From Oenanthe sinensis (lineage: Eukaryota; Streptophyta; Magnoliopsida; Apiales; Apiaceae): 64,000 nt of DNA. The position numbers and the translations under genes were made by a program. The notes beneath the pieces were generated by a model. That model was not told where the DNA came from. It ran no database searches and saw only the letters and a program-made list of their open reading frames with translations. The first letter of the stretch is position 1; every line of letters starts with the position of its first letter. The stretch covers positions 22,341,886-22,405,885 of the forward strand of contig CM053800.1 in the NCBI GenBank assembly GCA_028671895.1, given 5' to 3'. Shown piece by piece: positions 51,785 through 63,552 of this stretch.

Positions 51785-54649
51785 TTGTAGGATTATTCTT
51801 GGCTCATTTGAACATGAAAACAATTCATAACAACTTCTGACTTCATTCTTGACTCATTCGAACTTGGAAACAACTTGTAGCTTCATTCTTGACTCGTTTA
51901 AACATGGAAACAACTTGTAAACTCTTTTAGGATTATTCTTGGCTCATTTGAACATGAAAACAATTCATAACAACTTCTGACTTCATTCTTGACTCATTCG
52001 AACTTGGAAACAACTTGTAGCTTCATTCTTGACTCATTTGAACATGGAAACAACTTATAAACTCTTGTAGGATCATTCTTGGCTCATTTGAACATTAAAA
52101 ATAATTCATAACAACTTGAGACGTCATTTTTGACTCGTTAAAACATGGAAACACCTTATAAACTCTTGTAGGATTATTCTTGGCTCATTTGAACATGAAA
52201 ACAATTCATAACAACTTCTGACTTCATTCTTGACTCATTCGAACTTGGAAAAAACTTGTAGCTTCATTCTTGACTCATTTGAACATGGAAACAACTTGTA
52301 AACTCTTGTAGGATCATTCTTGGATCATTTGAACATTAAAAATAATTCATAACAACTTGAGACGTCATTTTTGACTCGTTAAAACATGGAAACACCTTAT
52401 AAATTCTTGTAGGATTATTCTTGGCTCATTTGAACATGAAAACAATTCATAACAACTTCTGACTTCATTCTTGACTCATTCGAACTTGGAAAAAACTTGT
52501 AGCTTCATTCTTGACTCATTTGAACATGGAAACAACTTGTAAACTCTTGTAGGATCATTCTTGGCTCATTTGAACATGAAAATAATTCATAACAACTTGA
52601 GACGTCATTTTTGAGTCGTTAAAACATGGAAACACCTTATAAACATTTGTAGGATTATTCTTGGCTCATTTGAACATGAAAACAATTCATGACAACTTCT
52701 GACTTCATTCTTGACTCATTCGAACTTGGAAAAAACTTGTAGCTTCATTCTTGACTCATTTGAACATGGAAACAACTTGTAAACTCTTGTAGGATCATTC
52801 TTGGCTCATTTGAACATTAAAAATAATTCATAACAACTTGAGACATCATTTTTGACTCGTTAAAACATGGAAACACCTTATAAACTCTTGTAGGATTATT
52901 TTTGGCTCATTTGAACATGAAAACAATTCATAACAACTTCTGACTTCATTCTTGACTCATTCGAACATGGAAAAAACTTGTAGCTTCATTCTTGACTCAT
53001 TTGAACATGGAAACAACTTGTAAACTTTTGTAGGATCATTCTTGGCTCATTTGAACATGAAAATAATTCGTAACAACTTGAGACGTCATTTTTGAGTCGT
53101 TAAAACATGGAAACACCTTATAAACTCTTGTAGGATTATTCTTGGCTCATTTGAACATGAAAACAATTCATAACAACTTCTGACTTCATTCTTGACTCAT
53201 TCGAACTTGGAAACAACTTGTAGCTTCATTCTTGACTCGTTTAAACATAGAAACAACTTGTAAACTCTTTTAGGATTATTCTTGGTTCATTTGAACATGA
53301 AAACAATTCATAACAACTTCTGACTTCATTCTTGACTCATTCGAACTTGGAAACAACTTGTAGCTTCATTCTTGACTCGTTTAAACATGGAAACAACTTG
53401 TAAACTCTTTTAGGATTATTCTTGGCTCATTTGAACATGAAAACAATTCATAACAACTTCTGACTTCATTCTTGACTCATTCGAACTTGGAAACAACTTG
53501 TAGCTTCATTCTTGACTCATTTGAACATGGAAACAACTTATAAACTCTTGTAGGATCATTCTTGGCTCATTTGAACATTAAAAATAATTCATAACAACTT
53601 GAGACGTCATTTTTGACTCGTTAAAACATGGAAACACCTTATAAACTCTTGTAGGATTATTCTTGGCTCATTTGAACATGAAAACAATTCATAACAACTT
53701 CTGACTTCATTCTTGACTCATTCGAACTTGGAAAAAACTTGTAGCTTCATTCTTGACTCATTTGAACATGGAAACAACTTGTAAACTTTTGTAGGATCAT
53801 TCTTGGCTCATTTGAACATGAAAATAATTCGTAACAACTTGAGACGTCATTTTTGAGTCGTTAAAACATGGAAACACCTTATAAACTCTTGTAGGATTAT
53901 TCTTGGCTCATTTGAACATGAAAACAATTCATAACAACTTCTGACTTCATTCTTGACTCATTCGAACTTGGAAACAACTTGTAGCTTCATTCTTGACTCG
54001 TTTAAACATAGAAACAACTTGTAAACTCTTTTAGGATTATTCTTGGCTCATTTGAACATGAAAACAATTCATAACAACTTCTGACTTCATTCTTGACTCA
54101 TTCGAACTTGGAAACAACTTGTAGCTTCATTCTGGACTCGTTTAAACATGGAAACAACTTGTAAACTCTTTTAGGATTATTCTTGGCTCATTTGAACATG
54201 AAAACAATTCATAACAACTTCTGACTTCATTCTTGACTCATTCGAACTTGGAAACAACTTGTAGCTTCATTCTTGACTCATTTGAACATGGAAACAACTT
54301 ATATACTGTTGTAGGATCATTCTTGGCTCAATTGAACATTAAAAATAATTCATAACAACTTGAGACGTCATTTTTGACTCGTTAAAACATGGAAACACCT
54401 TATAAACTCTTGTAGGATTATTCTTTGCTCATTTGAACATGAAAACAATTCATAACAACTTCTGACTTCATTCTTGACTCATTCGAACTTGGAAAAAACT
54501 TGTAGCTTCATTCTTGACTCATTTGAACATGGAAACAACTTGTAAACTTTTGTAGGATCATTCTTGGCTCATTTGAACATGAAAATAATTCGTAACAACT
54601 TGAGACGTCATTTTTGAGTCGTTAAAACATGGAAACACCTTATAAACTC
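51785..54649 (+). repeat. T/D/D' array with 761-bp and 3,065-bp duplicated pieces
   Basis: About 52.5-53.2 kb matches 49.4-50.1 kb at 3,065 bp (ATTCATGACAAC, CGAACATGG). At about 53.1-54.3 kb, runs of three consecutive T modules occur twice, with TTTAAACATAGAAAC at 53,241 and 54,002, 761 bp apart (T T D' T D T). Scattered single changes occur near 54,300 (TATATACTGTTG) and 54,424 (TTCTTTGCTC). No non-satellite sequence is present. Confidence 0.84.
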
Positions 54650-57600
54650 TTGTAGGATTATTCTTGGCTCATTTGAACATGAAAACAATTCATAACAACT
54701 TCTGACTTCATTCTCGACTCATTCGAACTTGGAAACAACTTGTAGCTTCATTCTTGACTCGTTTAAACATGGAAACAACTTGTAAACTCTTTTAGGATTA
54801 TTCTTGGCTCATTTGAACATGAAAACAATTCATAACAACTTCTGACTTCATTCTTGACTCATTCGAACTTGGAAACAACTTGTAGCTTCATTCTTGACTC
54901 ATTTGAACATGGAAACAACTTATAAACTCTTGTAGGATCATTCTTGGATCATTTGAACATTAAAAATAATGCATAACAACTTGAGACGTCATTTTTGACT
55001 CGTTAAAACATGGAAACACCTTATAAACTCTTGTAGGATTATTCTTGGCTCATTTGAACATGAAAACAATTCATAACAACTTCTGACTTCATTCTTGACT
55101 CATTCGAACTTGGAAAAAACTTGTAGCTTCATTCTTGACTCATTTGAACATGAAAACAACTTGTAAACTCTTGTAGGATCATTCTTGGCTCATTTGAACA
55201 TTAAAAATAATTCATAACAACTTGAGACGTCATTTTTGACTCGTTAAAACATGGAAACACCTTATAAACTCTTGTAGGATTATTTTTGGCTCATTTGAAC
55301 ATGAAAACAATTCATAACAACTTCTGACTTCATTCTTGACTCATTCGAACTTGGAAAAAACTTGTAGCTTCATTCTTGACTCATTTGAACATGGAAACAA
55401 CTTGTAAACTTTTGTAGGATCATTCTTGGCTCATTTGAACATGAAAATAATTCGTAACAACTTGAGACGTCATTTTTGAGTCGTTAAAACATGGAAACAC
55501 CTTATAAACTCTTGTAGGATTATTCTTGGCTCATTTGAACATGAAAACAATTCATAACAACTTCTGACTTCATTCTCGACTCATTCGAACTTGGAAACAA
55601 CTTGTAGCTTCATTCTTGACTCGTTTAAACATGGAAACAACTTGTAAACTCTTTTAGGATTATTCTTGGCTCATTTGAACATGAAAACAATTCATAACAA
55701 CTTCTGACTTCATTCTTGACTCATTCGAACTTGGAAACAACTTGTAGCTTCATTTTTGACTCATTTGAACATGGAAACAACTTATAAACTCTTGTAGGAT
55801 CATTCTTGGATCATTTGAACATTAAAAATAATGCATAACAACTTGAGACGTCATTTTTGACTCGTTAAAACATGGAAACACCTTATAAACTCTTGTAGGA
55901 TTATTCTTGGCTCATTTGAACATGAAAACAATTCATAACAACTTCTGACTTCATTCTTGACTCATTCGAACTTGGAAAAAACTTGTAGCTTCATTCTTGA
56001 CTCGTTTAAACATGGAAACAACTTGTAAACTCTTGTAGGATCATTCTTGGCTCATTTGAACATTAAAAATAATTCATAACAACTTGAGACGTCATTTTTG
56101 ACTCGTTAAAACATGGAAACACCTTATAAACTCTTGTAGGATTATTTTTGGCTCATTTGAACATGAAAACAATTCATAACAACTTCTGACTTCATTCTTG
56201 ACTCATTCGAACTTGGAAAAAACTTGTAGCTTCATTCTTGACTCATTTGAACATGGAAACAACTTGTAAACTTTTGTAGGATCATTCTTGGCTCATTTGA
56301 ACATGAAAATAATTCGTAACAACTTGAGACGTCATTTTTGAGTCGTTAAAACATGGAAACACCTTATAAACTCTTGTAGGATTATTCTTGGCTCATTTGA
56401 ACATGAAAACAATTCATAACAACTTCTGACTTCATTCTCGACTCATTCGAACTTGGAAACAACTTGTAGCTTCATTCTTGACTCGTTTAAACATGGAAAC
56501 AACTTGTAAACTCTTTTAGGATTATTCTTGGCTCATTTGAACATGAAAACAATTCATAACAACTTCTGACTTCATTCTTGACTCATTCGAACTTGGAAAC
56601 AACTTGTAGCTTCATTCTTGACTCATTTGAACATGGAAACCACTTATAAACTCTTGTAGGATCATTCTTGGATCATTTGAACATTAAAAATAATGCATAA
56701 CAACTTGAGACGTCATTTTTGACTCGTTAAAACATGGAAACACGTTATAAACTCTTGTAGGATTATTCTTGGCTCATTTGAACATGAAAACAATTCATAA
56801 CAACTTCTGACTTCATTCTTGACTCATTCGAACTTGGAAAAAACTTGTAGCTTCATTCTTGACTCATTTGAACATGAAAACAACTTGTAAACTCTTGTAG
56901 GATCATTCTTGGCTCATTTGAACATTAAAAATAATTCATAACAACTTGAGACGTCATTTTTGACTCGTTAAAACATGGAAACACCTTATAAACTCTTGTA
57001 GGATTATTTTTGGCTCATTTGAACATGAAAACAATTCATAACAACTTCTGACTTCATTCTTGACTCATTCGAACTTGGAAAAAACTTGTAGCTTCATTCT
57101 TGACTCATTTGAACATGGAAACAACTTGTAAACTTTTGTAGGATCATTCTTGGCTCATTTGAACATGAAAATAATTCGTAACAACTTGAGACGTCATTTT
57201 TGAGTCGTTAAAACATGGAAACACCTTATAAACTCTTGTAGGATTATTCTTGGCTCATTTGAACATGAAAACAATTCATAACAACTTCTGACTTCATTCT
57301 CGACTCATTCGAACTTGGAAACAACTTGTAGCTTCATTCTTGACTCGTTTAAACATGGAAACAACTTGTAAACTCTTTTAGGATTATTCTTGGCTCATTT
57401 GAACATGAAAACAATTCATAACAACTTCTGACTTCATTCTTGACTCATTCGAACTTGGAAACAACTTGTAGCTTCATTTTTGACTCATTTGAACATGGAA
57501 ACAACTTATAAACTCTTGTAGGATCATTCTTGGATCATTTGAACATTAAAAATAATGCATAACAACTTGAGACGTCATTTTTGACTCGTTAAAACATGGA

Positions 57601-58097
57601 AACACCTTATAAACTCTTGTAGGATTATTCTTGGCTCATTTGAACATGAAAACAATTCATAACAACTTCTGACTTCATTCTTGACTCATTCGAACTTGGA
57701 AAAAACTTGTAGCTTCATTCTTGACTCATTTGAACATGAAAACAACTTGTAAACTCTTGTAGGATCATTCTTGGCTCATTTGAACATTAAAAATAATTCA
57801 TAACAACTTGAGACGTCATTTTTGACTCGTTAAAACATGGAAACACCTTATAAACTCTTGTAGGATTATTTTTGGCTCATTTGAACATGAAAACAATTCA
57901 TAACAACTTCTGACTTCATTCTTGACTCATTCGAACTTGGAAAAAACTTGTAGCTTCATTCTTGACTCATTTGAACATGGAAACAACTTGTAAACTTTTG
58001 TAGGATCATTCTTGGCTCATTTGAACATGAAAATAATTCGTAACAACTTGAGACGTCATTTTTGAGTCGTTAAAACATGGAAACACCTTATAAACTC
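54650..58097 (+). repeat. 862-bp higher-order repeat, four consecutive copies
   Basis: Copies are 54,650-55,511, 55,512-56,373, 56,374-57,235 and 57,236-58,097, each T T D' T D' T D. Private markers recur at exactly 862 bp: TTCTCGACTC (54,713; 55,575; 56,437; 57,299), and GGATCATTTGAACATT with AATAATGCATAAC (GGATC at 54,946; 55,808; 56,670; 57,532). Copies 2 and 4 share GCTTCATTTTTGAC in the second T, which copies 1 and 3 lack. Copy 2 alone has a GTTTAAAC third monomer near 56,003 where the others have ATTTGAAC. Confidence 0.94.
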
Positions 58098-60443
58098 TTG
58101 TAGCATTATTCTTGGCTCATTTGAACATGAAAACAATTCATAACAACTTCTGACTTCATTTTTGACTCATTCGAACTTGGAAACAACTTGTAGCTTCATT
58201 CTTGACTCGTTTAAACATGGAAACAACTTGTAAACTCTTTTAGGATTATTCTTGGCTCATTTGAACATGAAAACAATTCATAACAACTTCTGACTTCATT
58301 CTTGACTCATTCGAACTTGGAAACAACTTGTAGCTTCATTCTTGACTCATTTGAACATGGAAACAACTTATAAACTCTTGTAGGATCATTCTTGGCTCAT
58401 TTGAACATTAAAAATAATTCATAACAACTTGAGACGTCATTTTTGACTCGTTAAAACATGGAAACACCTTATAAACTCTTGTAGGATTATTCTTGGCTCA
58501 TTTGAACATGAAAACAATTCATAACAACTTCTGACTTCATTCTTGACTCATTCGAACTTGGAAACAACTTGTAGCTTCATTCTTGACTCATTTGAACATG
58601 GAAACAACTTATAAACTCTTGTAGGATCATTCTTGGCTCATTTGAACATTAAAAATAATTCATAACAACTTGAGACGTCATTTTTGACTCGTTAAAACAT
58701 GGAAACACCTTATAAACTCTTGTAGGATTATTCTTGGCTCATTTGAACATGAAAACAATTCATAACAACTTCTGACTTCATTCATGACTCATTCGAACTT
58801 GGAAAAAACTTGTAGCTTCATTCTTGACTCATTTGAACATGGAAACAACTTGTAAACTTTTGTAGGATCATTCTTGGCTCATTTGAACATGAAAATAATT
58901 CATAACAACTTGAGACGTCATTTTTGAGTCGTTACAACATGGAAACACCTTATAAACTCTTGTAGGATTATTCTTGGCTCATTTGAACATAAAAACAATT
59001 CATAACACCTTCTGACTTCATTCTTGACTCATTCGAACTTGGAAAAAACTTGTAGCTTCATTCTTGACTCATTTGAACATGGAAACAACTTGTAAACTCT
59101 TGTAGGATCATTCTTGGCTCATTTGAACATTAAAAATAATTCATAACAACTTGAGACGTCATTTTTGACTCGTTAAAACATGGAAACACCTTATAAACTC
59201 TTGTAGGATTATTCTTGGCTCATTTGAACATGAAAACAATTCATAACAACTTCTGACTTCATTCTTGACTCATTCGAACTTGGAAACAACTTGTAGCTTC
59301 ATTCTTGACTCGTTTAAACATGGAAACAACTTGTAAACTCTTTTAGGACTATTCTTCGCTCATTTGAACATGAAAACAATTCATAACAACTTCTGACTTC
59401 ATTCTTGACTCATTCGAACTTGGAAACAACTTGTAGCTTCATTCTTGACTCATTTGAACATGGAAACAACTTATAAACTCTTGTAGGATCATTCTTGGCT
59501 CATTTGAACATTAAAAATAATTCATAACAACTTGAGACGTCATTTTTGACTCGTTAAAACATGGAAACACCTTATAAACTCTTGTAGGATTATTCTTGGC
59601 TCATTTGAACATGAAAACAATTCATAACAACTTCTGACTTCATTCTTGACTCATTCGAACTTGGAAAAAACTTGTAGCTTCATTCTTGACTCATTTGAAC
59701 ATGAAAACAACTTGTAAACTCTTGTAGGATCATTCTTGGCTCATTTGAACATTAAAAATAATTCATAACAACTTGAGACGTCATTTTTGACTCGTTCAAA
59801 CATGGAAACACCTTATAAACTCTTGTAGGATTATTTTTGGCTCATTTGAACATGAAAACAATTCATAACAACTTCTGACTTCATTCTTGACTCATTCGAA
59901 CTTGGAAAAAACTTGTAGCTTCATTCTTGACTCATTTGAACATGGAAACAACTTGTAAACTTTTGTAGGATCATTCTTGGCTCATTTGAACATGAAAATA
60001 ATTCGTAACAACTTGAGACGTCATTTTTGAGTCGTTAAAACATGGAAACACCTTATAAACTCTTGTAGGATTATTCTTGGCTCATTTGAACATGAAAACA
60101 ATTCATGACAACTTCTGACTTCATTCTTGACTCATTCGAACTTGGAAACAACTTGTAGCTTCATTCTTGACTCGTTTAAACATGGAAACAACTTGTAAAC
60201 TCTTTTAGGATTATTCTTGGCTCATTTGAACATGAAAACAATTCATAACAACTTCTGACTTCATTCTTGACTCATTCGAACTTGGAAACAACTTGTAGCT
60301 TCATTCTTGACTCATTTGAACATGGAAACAACTTATAAACTCTTGTAGGATCATTCTTGGCTCATTTGAACATTAAAAATAATTCATAACAACTTGAGAC
60401 GTCATTTTTGACTCGTTAAAACATGGAAACACCTTATAAACTC
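58098..60443 (+). repeat. Further 862-length units and linking modules
   Basis: 58,098-58,959 and 59,201-60,062 each have the module order T T D' T D' T D and length 862 bp, but lack the CTCGAC and AATGCATAAC markers. They are separated by a T-D' pair (58,960-59,200). A T-T-D' (60,063-60,443) leads into the 622-bp array. Isolated variants: TAGCATTATT (58,102), TTCATGACTC (near 58,783), GTTACAACATGG (near 58,933), CTTCGCTC (near 59,355). Confidence 0.88.
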
Positions 60444-63400
60444 TTGTAGGATTATTCTTGGCTCATTTGAACATGAAAACAATTCATAACAACTTCTGAC
60501 TTCATTCTTGACTCTTTCGAACTTGGAAACAACTTGTAGCTTCATTCTTGACTCGTTTAAACATGGAAACAACTTGTAAACTCTTTTAGGATTATTCTTG
60601 GCTCATTTGAACATGAAAACAATTCATAACAACTTCTGACTTCATTCTTGACTCATTCGAACTTGGAAACAACTTGTAGCTTCATTCTTGACTCATTTGA
60701 ACATGGAAACAACTTATAAACTCTTGTAGGATCATTCTTGGCTCATTTGAACATTAAAAATAATTCATAACAACTTGAGACGTCATTTTTGACTCGTTAA
60801 AACATGGAAACACCTTATAAACTCTTGTAGGATTATTCTTGGCTCATTTGAACATGAAAACAATTCATAACAACTTCTGACTTCATTCTTGACTCATTCG
60901 AACTTGGAAAAAACTTGTAGCTTCATTCTTGACTCATTTGAACATGGAAACAACTTGTAAACTCTTGTAGGATCATTCTTGGCTCATTTGAACATTAAAA
61001 ATAATTCATAACAACTTGAGACGTCATTTTTGACTCGTTAAAACATGGAAACACCTTATAAACTCTTGTAGGATTATTTTTGGCTCATTTGAACATGAAA
61101 ACAATTCATAACAACTTCTGACTTCATTCTTGACTCATTCGAACTTGGAAACAACTTGTAGCTTCATTCTTGACTCGTTTAAACATGGAAACAACTTGTA
61201 AACTCTTTTAGGATTATTCTTGGCTCATTTGAACATGAAAACAATTCATAACAACTTCTGACTTCATTCTTGACTCATTCGAACTTGGAAACAACTTGTA
61301 GCTTCATTCTTGACTCATTTGAACATGGAAACAACTTATAAACTCTTGTAGGATCATTCTTGGCTCATTTGAACATTAAAAATAATTCATAACAACTTGA
61401 GACGTCATTTTTGACTCGTTAAAACATGGAAACACCTTATAAACTCTTGTAGGATTATTCTTGGCTCATTTGAACATGAAAACAATTCATAACAACTTCT
61501 GACTTCATTCTTGACTCATTCGAACTTGGAAAAAACTTGTAGCTTCATTCTTGACTCATTTGAACATGGAAACAACTTGTAAACTCTTGTAGGATCATTC
61601 TTGGCTCATTTGAACATTAAAAATAATTCATAACAACTTGAGACGTCATTTTTGAGTCGTTAAAACATGGAAACACCTTATAAACTCTTGTAGGATTATT
61701 CTTGGCTCATTTGAACATGAAAACAATTCATAACAACTTCTGACTTCATTCTTGACTCATTCGAACTTGGAAACAACTTGTAGCTTCATTCTTGACTCGT
61801 TTAAACATGGAAACAACTTGTAAACTCTTTTAGGATTATTCTTGGCCCATTTGAACATGAAAACAATTCATAACAACTTCTGACTTCATTCTTGACTCAT
61901 TCGAACTTGGAAACAACTTGTAGCTTCATTCTTGACTCATTTGAACATGGAAACAACTTATAAACTCTTGTAGGATCATTCTTGGCTCATTTGAACATTA
62001 AAAATAATTCATAACAACTTGAGACGTCATTTTTGACTCGTTAAAACATGGAAACACCTTATAAACTCTTGTAGGATTATTCTTGGCTCATTTGAACATG
62101 AAAACAATTCATAACAACTTCTGACTTCATTCTTGACTCATTCGAACTTGGAAAAAACTTGTAGCTTCATTCTTGACTCATTTGAACATGGAAACAACTT
62201 GTAAACTCTTGTAGGATCATTCTTGGCTCATTTGAACATTAAAAATAATTCATAACAACTTGAGACGTCATTTTTGACTCGTTAAAACATGGAAACACCT
62301 TATAAACTCTTGTATGATTATTCTTGGCTCATTTGAACATGAAAACAATTCATAACAACTTCTGACTTCATTCTTGACTCATTCGAACTTGGAAACAACT
62401 TGTAGCTTCATTCTTGACTCGTTTAAACATGGAAACAACTTGTAAACTCTTTTAGGATTATTCTTGGCCCATTTGAACATGAAAACAATTCATAACAACT
62501 TCTGACTTCATTCTTGACTCATTCGAACTTGGAAACAACTTGTAGCTTCATTCTTGACTCATTTGAACATGGAAACAACTTATAAACTCTTGTAGGATCA
62601 TTCTTGGCTCATTTGAACATTAAAAATAATTCATAACAACTTGAGACGTCATTTTTGACTCGTTAAAACATGGAAACACCTTATAAACTCTTGTAGGATT
62701 ATTCTTGGCTCATTTGAACATGAAAACAATTCATAACAACTTCTGACTTCATTCTTGACTCATTCGAACTTGGAAAAAACTTGTAGCTTCATTCTTGACT
62801 CATTTGAACATGGAAACAACTTGTAAACTCTTGTAGGATCATTCTTGGCTCATTTGAACATTAAAAATAATTCATAACAACTTGAGACGTCATTTTTGAC
62901 TCGTTAAAACATGGAAACACCTTATAAACTCTTGTAGGATTATTCTTGGCTCATTTGAACATGAAAACAATTCATAACAACTTCTGACTTCATTCTTGAC
63001 TCATTCGAACTTGGAAACAACTTGTAGCTTCATTCTTGACTCGTTTAAACATGGACACAACTTGTAAACTCTTTTAGGATTATTCTTGGCTCATTTGAAC
63101 ATGAAAACAATTCATAACAACTTCTGACTTCATTCTTGACTCATTCGAACTTGGAAACAACTTGTAGCTTCATTCTTGACTCATTTGAACATGGAAACAA
63201 CTTATAAACTCTTGTAGGATCATTCTTGGCTCATTTGAACATTAAAAATAATTCATAACAACTTGAGACGTCATTTTTGACTCGTTAAAACATGGAAACA
63301 CCTTATAAACTCTTGTAGGATTATTCTTGGCTCATTTGAACATGAAAACAATTCATAACAACTTCTGACTTCATTCTTGACTCATTCGAACTTGGAAAAA

Positions 63401-63552
63401 ATTGTAGCTTCATTCTTGACTCATTTGAACATGGAAACAACTTGTAAACTCTTGTAGGATCATTCTTGGCTCATTTGAACATTAAAAATAATTCATAACA
63501 ACTTGAGACGTCATTTTTGACTCGTTAAAACATGGAAACACCTTATAAACTC
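60444..63552 (+). repeat. 622-bp higher-order repeat, five consecutive copies
   Basis: Copies are 60,444-61,065, 61,066-61,687, 61,688-62,309, 62,310-62,931 and 62,932-63,552 (621 bp because of a lost C, GGAAAAAATTG, near 63,401). Order is T T D' T D' (3x140 + 2x101). Copies 3 and 4 share CTTGGCCCATTTG (61,841 and 62,463). The unit equals the 862-bp unit minus one T-D pair of 240 bp. Confidence 0.93.
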
